Shown here piece after piece: positions 47,578-52,989 of a stretch of 52,989 nucleotides of DNA. Each line of letters starts with the position of its first letter. Within the stretch, counting starts at the first letter, position 1. The stretch lies in contig JARLJA010000067.1 in NCBI GenBank assembly GCA_031291445.1, positions 1 through 52,989 of the forward strand, read 5' to 3'. The position numbers and the translations under genes are program-made. Source of the stretch: Xanthobacteraceae bacterium (lineage in GTDB: Bacteria > Pseudomonadota > Alphaproteobacteria > Rhizobiales > Xanthobacteraceae). Under the pieces are notes generated by a model that was not told the DNA's origin, ran no database searches, and worked only from the letters and a program-made list of their open reading frames with translations.

Positions 47578-48001
47578 TCAATCAGGCGGCAACGACGCGC
47601 GAGCAGCGCGCGTGCGTGAAAACACGCGAGCGGATACGCGCGATTTTTCTCACATTGCGCGGGACCGGCGAATGAAAGATTCACGGCGTCAGGCAAACGT
47701 CATTGTCAGGCGCGGCCGAACGTGTTGAATGTCAAGGCAAGAAACGTGGTCGCGGTGAGGATTAACACTAAGCTTGCCATTCACGGAGGCGAGATCGTCG
47801 CGGGTTCGCATCGAAATCACCTCGTGTTTGAAGCGATGTTCGCAGATCAATCGAGGCGCATTTGTCGACAAACACGCAGCCCTCGTTACATGCCGCCTAA
47901 CCTCGCCATTCGAAGACGGCCGTTGAGTCGCGCCATCGCGCCGATGGTCGATTGACTGGTGCGTGCCCCATCCATCAAGCTGCCGTTCGCGTGATGCACA
48001 C

Positions 48002-48024
48002 GAGCAATCGACGTTCGATTGCTC
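48002..48024. repeat. Perfect 10-3-10 inverted repeat before the RTX gene
   Basis: GAGCAATCGA (48002-48011), spacer CGT, TCGATTGCTC (48015-48024). It ends 60 bases before the RTX ATG; operator or leader hairpin. Confidence 0.6.
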
Positions 48025-48041
48025 CGCATCGATGGGCCGAT

Positions 48042-48058
48042 CCGCATGCAGCATGCGG
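48042..48058. repeat. Perfect 8-1-8 inverted repeat before the RTX gene
   Basis: CCGCATGC (48042-48049), centre A, GCATGCGG (48051-48058), ending 26 bases before the RTX ATG and 12 bases before the ribosome site. Confidence 0.55.
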
Positions 48059-48084
48059 CGCGGGAGCGTGAAGGGTGGTAAACC

Positions 48085-49368
48085 ATGGCGACCTACGATC
48101 TGGACCGGACTCAATTCAGTCATCTTCTGACACCGAACATCGATCCTGGCGCGCGGGCCGCGGTGATCGACTATCTGCTCAACCACGGCGACTTCCGTGA
48201 CGATGACCAAGGCAGTCATCACGGTCACCACAACGACCATGACAGCGACGATTTTGCCGGCCGCGGGCGGCACTCCGATCCGACCGTCAAGGTCGAGATC
48301 AGCGACGGCACCCTCGGCCTCGATCCGAAGGCCGCGGTGCTCGACCTCACATCGGCGAGCAATTCGGTCTGGACCGACGCCGCGCTCAAGGTGATCGTCG
48401 AGAACACTGCGGCCAACGCGAACCTCACGGTGCACGGCGACCATGACGTGCTGATCGCCATGGGCGACGGCAACGACCACGTCCGGCTCGAGGACAGTGG
48501 CAATGACGTCGTGCTCGCCGGCTCCGGCAACGACACCATCGTGGGCGGGGCCGGCGCCGACACCCTCCAAGGCGGTGACGGCAACGACAAGCTGGAAGCG
48601 GGTGGCGGCGACAACCAGCTGCTGGTCGCCGGCTCCGGAAACGACACCCTGATCGGCGGCGACGGCTCCCACGATACACTGCACGGCGGCAACGGCAACG
48701 ACGTGCTGCATGCCGGCGACGGCGACCATCAGCTTCTGATCGGTGGCAACGGCAACGACACCCTGATCGGCGGCGACGGCTCGCACGACACGCTGCAGGG
48801 CGGCAACGGCAACGACGTGATGCATGCCGGCGACGGCGACAACCAGCTGCTGAAGGGCGGCAACGGCGACGACACCATGGTCGGCGGCGACGGCTCCCAT
48901 GACTCGCTCTACGGCGGCAACGGCAACGACGTGATGCATGCCGGCAACGGGGACCACCAGTTCCTGATCGGCGGCAATGGCGACGATACGCTGTTCGGCG
49001 GCGACGGCTCGCACGACACGCTGCAGGGCGGCAACGGCAACGACGTCATCCACGCCGGCGACGGCGCCCACCAGCTGGTGATCGGCGGCCATGGCAACGA
49101 TGCGATCTATGCCGGCAGCGGCGGCGACACGCTGATCGGCGGCAACGGCCACGATGTGTTCCATGTCGACGACCACCACGGCAACGACACCATCGAGGGC
49201 GGTAGCTCAGGCCACGACATCGTGGCGTTCGACAACCGGGCCTCGACCGATATCGCATCGCTGCATACCAGCAACGGCGAGACGGTCATCCACTTCACCG
49301 ACGGCCAGACGGTCACCGTCAGCCACATCCAGGAACTGGTGTTCACCGATACGACGCACCACCTGTAA
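48085..49368 (+). CDS. RTX calcium-binding beta-roll protein
   Basis: 427-residue secreted RTX protein without signal peptide, as expected for type I export. Order: N-terminal region (MATYDLDRTQFSHLLTPNID), a His/Asp-rich stretch (DDQGSHHGHHNDHDSDDF, about 40-57), a beta segment (VKVEISDGTLGLDPKAAVLD), then about 240 residues of glycine-rich nonapeptides, and a C-terminal secretion region (GETVIHFTDGQTVTVSHIQE, ending TDTTHHL). No enzyme domain is seen, so it may be a structural surface or matrix protein. In every 38-residue unit, two nonapeptides are canonical (GGNGND) and two have His where Asp binds calcium. The exporter genes follow. Confidence 0.93.
   Translation: MATYDLDRTQFSHLLTPNIDPGARAAVIDYLLNHGDFRDDDQGSHHGHHNDHDSDDFAGRGRHSDPTVKVEISDGTLGLDPKAAVLDLTSASNSVWTDAALKVIVENTAANANLTVHGDHDVLIAMGDGNDHVRLEDSGNDVVLAGSGNDTIVGGAGADTLQGGDGNDKLEAGGGDNQLLVAGSGNDTLIGGDGSHDTLHGGNGNDVLHAGDGDHQLLIGGNGNDTLIGGDGSHDTLQGGNGNDVMHAGDGDNQLLKGGNGDDTMVGGDGSHDSLYGGNGNDVMHAGNGDHQFLIGGNGDDTLFGGDGSHDTLQGGNGNDVIHAGDGAHQLVIGGHGNDAIYAGSGGDTLIGGNGHDVFHVDDHHGNDTIEGGSSGHDIVAFDNRASTDIASLHTSNGETVIHFTDGQTVTVSHIQELVFTDTTHHL
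48571..49140 (+). repeat. Five tandem 114-bp repeats inside the RTX gene
   Basis: Units begin at 48571, 48685, 48799, 48913 and 49027, each exactly 114 bases (38 codons). One unit reads GGNGNDVLH, AGDGDHQLLI, GGNGNDTLI, GGDGSHDTLQ. The middle units are nearly identical at DNA level; the first and last are more diverged. Copy number could change by recombination or slippage. Confidence 0.9.
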
Positions 49369-49382
49369 TCGTCCTGCGAAGC

Positions 49383-49417
49383 GGTCCCGGCGGCGCGGCA
49401 AGCGCACCGCCGGGACC
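49383..49417 (+). terminator. Hairpin between the RTX gene and its exporter genes
   Basis: An 11-bp perfect stem, GGTCCCGGCGG (49383-49393) with CCGCCGGGACC (49407-49417), with an inner CGC/GCG pair. No T-run follows, so it may stabilise the RTX message or attenuate read-through into the transporter genes rather than end transcription. Confidence 0.55.
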
Positions 49418-49518
49418 GGATCGATTCGAATTTCCCGCCAGGTCATGAGACACGCGGCCCGGCCAATCGTCGATTGAGCCGGCCGGTCGGATCTCGGCGT
49501 GGCGACAGCGAGGCGCCC

Positions 49519-51249
49519 TTGAAGATCAAACTCACATCGCCTCTCCTGAATGAGCTGCGGCCGCTGCTGCCAGCCTACGCGACCCTGTTCGTGCTCAGCT
49601 TCTTCTGTCCGCTGTTCTACCTGGCCTCGCCGATCTACGTCGAACAGATCTTCGACCGGGTGATGTACAGCCGCAACCTCAATACACTGGCGGTGCTGGC
49701 CAGCATCGCGGTCTTCATGGTCGCGATGTACGCCGTGCTGGAGTGGATCCGCAAGAAGGCGCTCGGACGGCTCGGCAACGCGATCGACGAGCGGCTCAGC
49801 CGGGTCGTATTCGAGATCGCCCACCGCAAGGGGGCGGCGCGCGCCACCAGCATCATCGCCGATTTCAACATGGTGCGGGAGTATCTGTCCGGCACGGCGC
49901 TGGCGGCGATCTTCGACGCGTTCTGGTCGCCGCTGTTCATCGTGGTGATGGCGATCGTGAACTGGCTGTTCGGCTTGACCGGCGTGTTCATGATCGCGCT
50001 GGCGGCGGGCATGGCGGTGCTGAACCACCGACTGTCGAAGGGCGATTCCGGCCGCTACCAGAAGCTTTCGCTCAAGTCCCAGGAATTCGGGATGGCGATC
50101 GCGCGCAACTCCGAGGTCATCCGGGCGCTCGGCATGCTGCCGCCGCTGCGGGACCGGTGGTACGACCTGCATCTGAAGATGCTGGGCTGGCAGTCGGCGG
50201 CGTACGGCCGGATGGAGATCTTCACCTCGATCACCAAGTTCATCCGCTCCTACCAGATGGCGGGAATCTACACCACCGGCACCATCCTGTTCCTGGTCGG
50301 CGACGTCACCATGTCCAACACCTTCGTCGCCATGAGCCTGATGATGCGCGGCCTCGGTCCGATCGACCAGGTGATCTCGAACTGGAAGGGCTATTCCGGT
50401 TTTCTCGCCGCGTTGGAGCGGCTCGACGGCGTGCTGCGCGACGCAGCCAGGCAACCGGCGAAGCTGTCGCTGACGCAGCTGAGCGGCGATCTCACGGTGA
50501 CGCGGGTGTTCGCCTATGCGCCGGGCGGCGAGAAACCGCTCTTGAACGACGTCTCGTTCCGGCTGCCCGAGGGCCATGTGCTGGGCGTGATCGGCCCGAG
50601 CGGCGCCGGCAAGTCGTGCCTGGCGCGGGTTCTGGTCGGGGCCTGGACGCCGCAGGGCGGCACCGTCGCGGTCGGCGACCACGACCTCGCCCACTGGAAC
50701 GAGGACGAGCGCGGGCGGCGGCTCGGCTACATGCCGCAGGACACCGACCTGCTGCCCGGGACCATCGCCGACAATATCGGGCGGTTCGACCCGGTGGCCG
50801 CGGCCGAGCCCGAGCGCGTCATCGCCGCCGCGGAGCTTGCCGGCATCCAGGACCTGATCCGCGCGCTTCCCAACGGCTACAACACGCTGGTGGGGCCGAA
50901 CGGGCACGTGCTGTCGGGCGGCCAGCGCAGCCGGATCACGCTGGCGCGCGCTGTTTTCGGCGACCCCCGCTTCGTGGTGCTCGACGAGCCGAACTCGAAC
51001 CTGGATTCCGTCGCCGAGCAGTCGTTCCTGGCCATGGTGCAGAGCCTCAAGGCCAGGAACGTCACCGTGGTGATCGTCACCCACAAGCTCAACATCCTGA
51101 ACTACTGCGACGACGTCCTGGTGATGAACAACGGCACCGTCCAGGCCTTCGGCCTGCGGGACCAGATCGTCAACCGGATTCCGCGGTCGACGGCGGGCCC
51201 GGCGCTCACCGTGGTGTCGCGAGCGCCGGAAGCGCGGGGCGTGTCGTAA
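49519..51249 (+). CDS. Type I secretion ABC transporter (PrsD/HlyB-like permease/ATPase)
   Basis: 576-residue inner membrane exporter. About six membrane helices lie in residues 15-300 (for example LPAYATLFVLSFFCPLFYLA), followed by the ATPase domain: Walker A GPSGAGKS near 359-366, signature LSGGQRSRITLARAVFGDP and Walker B RFVVLDEPNSNLDS. No N-terminal peptidase domain, as in PrsD/AprD-type transporters. TTG 49519 (KIKLTSPLLNELRPL) has GAGG 6 bases upstream; a TTG at 49474 is in frame. Its partner is the adaptor gene that overlaps its stop. The likely substrate is the RTX protein just upstream. Confidence 0.93.
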   Translation: MKIKLTSPLLNELRPLLPAYATLFVLSFFCPLFYLASPIYVEQIFDRVMYSRNLNTLAVLASIAVFMVAMYAVLEWIRKKALGRLGNAIDERLSRVVFEIAHRKGAARATSIIADFNMVREYLSGTALAAIFDAFWSPLFIVVMAIVNWLFGLTGVFMIALAAGMAVLNHRLSKGDSGRYQKLSLKSQEFGMAIARNSEVIRALGMLPPLRDRWYDLHLKMLGWQSAAYGRMEIFTSITKFIRSYQMAGIYTTGTILFLVGDVTMSNTFVAMSLMMRGLGPIDQVISNWKGYSGFLAALERLDGVLRDAARQPAKLSLTQLSGDLTVTRVFAYAPGGEKPLLNDVSFRLPEGHVLGVIGPSGAGKSCLARVLVGAWTPQGGTVAVGDHDLAHWNEDERGRRLGYMPQDTDLLPGTIADNIGRFDPVAAAEPERVIAAAELAGIQDLIRALPNGYNTLVGPNGHVLSGGQRSRITLARAVFGDPRFVVLDEPNSNLDSVAEQSFLAMVQSLKARNVTVVIVTHKLNILNYCDDVLVMNNGTVQAFGLRDQIVNRIPRSTAGPALTVVSRAPEARGVS

Positions 51250-52586
51250 TGGACAGCGATGCGGTCGAACTGCTGCCGGCGCCGCCGGCGCCGACCGACT
51301 GGCGGGTCATGACCCGGATCGGGATCGCCATCGTGGTGCTCACCTTCGGCGTGCTGGGCGGATGGTCGGCGGTGGCGCGGCTGGATTCCGCGGTGGTGGC
51401 CGACGGCACCGTGGCGGTCGAATCCTATCGCAAGACGGTGCAGCACCTGGAAGGCGGCATCGTGCGCGAGATCCTGGTGCGGGACGGCGACCTGGTCCAC
51501 GAGGGCGACGTCCTGGTCCGGCTCGATCCGACCCAGCGCGAGGCCACCGAGCGGGGCTATCGCCAGCAGCTGGCGATCGCGCGGGCGCTGGAGTCCCGGC
51601 TGAAGGCCCAGCGCGACATGAGCGAGACCATCGATTTCCCCGACGAGGTGACCTCGCTCCGCGACGATCCGCTTATCGCCAACGCCATTCGCGACAATCA
51701 GGGCCAGTTCGAGACCCGCAGTCTCGGCCTGAAGAAGGCCATCGACGTGTTCGAGCGCCAGATCGCCCAGACCAGCGACGACATCCGTCAGGCCGCCGTC
51801 GACCAGAAGTCGGCGCAGGACCAGCTCGACTCCATCGGCCTGGAGCTGCCCAATCTCAAGGGGCTGCTGGACCGGGGCCTGGTGGCGCTGCCGCGGGTGA
51901 CGACGCTGGAACGCCAGCTGATCCAGACCCAGGGCCAGCTCGATACCGCGAAGATCAACGCCACCCGGGCGCGGGCCAAGATCGGTGAAATGCAGGCGCG
52001 CATCGACTCGCTCAAGCAGGACTATCGCCAGGAAGGCGCCAATGGCCTTGCCGACGTGCGCAAGGTCATCAGCGACGCTCGCCAGCAGCTGGTGATCGCC
52101 AGCGACGCGATGCAGCGCGTCGACATCAGGGCGCCGGTCACCGGGACGGTGCAGCAGCTCAAATTCTATACGGTCGGCGGCGTCGTCAAGCCGGGCGACC
52201 CGATCCTCGACATCGTGCCGCTGTCGGACACCCTGGTGGTCCGCGCCAAGGTCCAGCCGGTCGACGTCGACCGGATCCTGACCGGCGAGCAGGTCGAGAT
52301 CCGGGTGCCGCAGTTCATGAAGTTCGAGCTCGAGCCGATCATGGGGACGGTCCGCAGCATCTCGCGCGACAGCATGCTCGATGCGGCGGCCACGGGAGCG
52401 CCGGCGCTGCCGTATTTCGCGGTTGAGGTCGCGGTGGCGCGGGCGTCGATCGCGGAAGGGCTGCGCGACCGCATCCTCGCCGGCATGACAGTCGACACCA
52501 TCATCCATACCGAGGACCGCACCGCGCTGTCGTATCTGGTGGCGCCGCTGCGCAACCGCCTGTCGAAGGCGATGCGGGAGCGGTGA
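51249..52586 (+). CDS. Type I secretion membrane fusion protein (PrsE/HlyD-like)
   Basis: 445-residue periplasmic adaptor anchored by one N-terminal helix (IGIAIVVLTFGVLGGWSAVA, about 25-45). The lipoyl half VQHLEGGIVREILVRDGDLV follows, then a long coiled-coil (about 95-280) and the second lipoyl and beta-barrel parts (DIRAPVTGTVQQLKFYTVGG, VKPGDPILDIVPLSDTLVVR). The C-terminus (ILAGMTVDTIIHTEDRTALS) is the usual HlyD-family end. Start and stop overlap as TAATG with the ABC transporter gene. No TolC-type gene is in the window. Confidence 0.93.
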   Translation: MDSDAVELLPAPPAPTDWRVMTRIGIAIVVLTFGVLGGWSAVARLDSAVVADGTVAVESYRKTVQHLEGGIVREILVRDGDLVHEGDVLVRLDPTQREATERGYRQQLAIARALESRLKAQRDMSETIDFPDEVTSLRDDPLIANAIRDNQGQFETRSLGLKKAIDVFERQIAQTSDDIRQAAVDQKSAQDQLDSIGLELPNLKGLLDRGLVALPRVTTLERQLIQTQGQLDTAKINATRARAKIGEMQARIDSLKQDYRQEGANGLADVRKVISDARQQLVIASDAMQRVDIRAPVTGTVQQLKFYTVGGVVKPGDPILDIVPLSDTLVVRAKVQPVDVDRILTGEQVEIRVPQFMKFELEPIMGTVRSISRDSMLDAAATGAPALPYFAVEVAVARASIAEGLRDRILAGMTVDTIIHTEDRTALSYLVAPLRNRLSKAMRER

Positions 52587-52698
52587 GGCGGGGCTAAAGC
52601 GTGGTGATTTTGAGCTCGTGGACGTTTACTCGTCGTCTCGAGAGACTGACTCAAAATGCGGTGAGATGTACAAACCTTGTGCGATTGTTGTTTTGTGT

Positions 52699-52823
52699 CG
52701 TCATGCCCGGCCTTGTGCCGGGCATCCACGACTTAACGGCGCTGCCGCAAGAAAGACGTGGATGGCCGGGAGGCCTTAGTCCTAGCGATCCGTCGAAGAC
52801 GGATCGCGCTGCCCGGCCATGAC
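52699..52823. repeat. Dispersed palindromic intergenic repeat (CATCCACG type), second copy
   Basis: CGTCATGCCCGGCCTTGTGC at the left and CGCTGCCCGGCCATGACG at the right are inverted ends; inner arms GGGCATCCACGACTT and AGACGTGGATGGCCGGG. It is the same family as 42583-42671, with an extra insertion (CGATCCGTCGAAGACGGATCG) forming its own palindrome. Confidence 0.75.
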
Positions 52824-52850
52824 GAGTTTCTTCAACAATGGCCTGCTTCT

Positions 52851-52989
52851 AGGGCCCAGACTCATTAAATCCACCATACCAGAGCTGCGACGAGGCAGAC
52901 AGAAGCGAGGTAGTTCCGCGCCAGCCTGTCGTAGCGGGTTGCGATGCGCCGGAAGTCCTTCAGTCTGTTGAAGGCACTCTCGATGCGCC
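52851..52989 (-). mobile_element. End of an IS5-family insertion sequence
   Basis: The window edge cuts through an insertion sequence. GGGCCCAGACTCATTA at about 52852-52867 is near the probable terminal inverted repeat; the other end is outside, so the repeat and target duplication cannot be confirmed. Confidence 0.55.
52865..52989 (-). CDS. IS5-family transposase, C-terminal fragment
   Basis: 40 residues and stop TAA (52865-52867) are in the window; the start lies beyond the right edge. The sequence RIESAFNRLKDFRRIATRYD followed by RLARNYLASVCLVAALVWWI is the C-terminus of DDE transposases of the IS5 family (IS427-like group): RIE with the catalytic Glu, then FNRLKDFRRIATRYD. Whether the element is complete cannot be judged. 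Confidence 0.85.
   Translation of the reverse strand, partial: RIESAFNRLKDFRRIATRYDRLARNYLASVCLVAALVWWI

Larger units (their letters stand above)
47578..48084 (+). promoter_or_regulatory. Leader and promoter region of the RTX gene
   Basis: 507 bases without a supported gene, between the glycosyltransferase pair and the RTX gene. Two perfect palindromes lie close to the RTX start (48002-48024 and 48042-48058) and AAGGGTGG (48070-48077) is the ribosome site. A frame from 47722 has no recognisable content. Confidence 0.5.

Noticed and set aside
47689-49179. 496-codon minus-strand frame with repeats of VVAVAALQRV type
   Set aside because: The repetitive pattern is the antisense of the RTX nonapeptide repeats; the RTX frame has a ribosome site and correct family features.

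Overview
The window reads as part of the chromosome of a high-GC alphaproteobacterium of the Bradyrhizobium/Rhodopseudomonas group (Nitrobacteraceae). The evidence is the gene order glyA-nrdR-ribD-ribE-ribH-nusB-thiL-hppA, the plsX-fabH-ihfA-merR-tRNA block, the dispersed palindromic intergenic repeats (9060-9432, 42583-42671, 52699-52823), and many small proteins typical of that family. The genus is an inference; no rRNA is present.

Region 1 (1-14797) is housekeeping. It holds the end of a MarR-type regulator, serine hydroxymethyltransferase, the NrdR repressor, a riboflavin operon translationally coupled to nusB and thiL, a proton-pumping pyrophosphatase gene (hppA) broken by one in-frame TAG, a divergent bamE lipoprotein gene, a cytochrome bc1 assembly chaperone, a YceD-type protein, plsX-fabH, ihfA, a MerR-type regulator and tRNA-Pro(GGG).

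Region 2 (about 14.8-40.0 kb) starts directly behind the tRNA and has a different character. It is a mosaic of short operons on both strands, somewhat lower in GC by eye, with at least ten FixK/FNR-type palindromes (TTGAT-N4-ATCAA or close variants) in front of them. The genes suggest an oxygen-limitation energy module: phosphotransacetylase-like enzyme, acetate kinase and a FabI enoyl reductase; AtoDA-type CoA transferase; a PHA-synthase-like DUF3141 protein; PPK2 polyphosphate kinase; a stand-alone F1-ATPase epsilon subunit paired with a zeta (DUF1476) ATPase inhibitor; a SulP anion transporter with an overlapping membrane protein; an RND efflux pair; a MurJ-type flippase; a beta-barrel outer membrane protein; and several small proteins, two or three of which may come from leaderless FixK-controlled transcripts.

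Region 3 (about 40.1-52.6 kb) is a surface and secretion locus: a divergent GT4 glycosyltransferase, an unknown 305-residue protein, two large GT2 proteins, an RTX beta-roll protein made of 38-residue repeats with alternating Asp and His nonapeptides, and a type I secretion ABC transporter with its HlyD-type adaptor. The window ends in a dispersed repeat and the C-terminal end of an IS5-family transposase.

The strongest observations are the epsilon-zeta pair behind a possible FixK site, the dense FixK regulon next to a tRNA gene, the amber codon in hppA, and the His-substituted RTX repeats with two palindromes in the leader.
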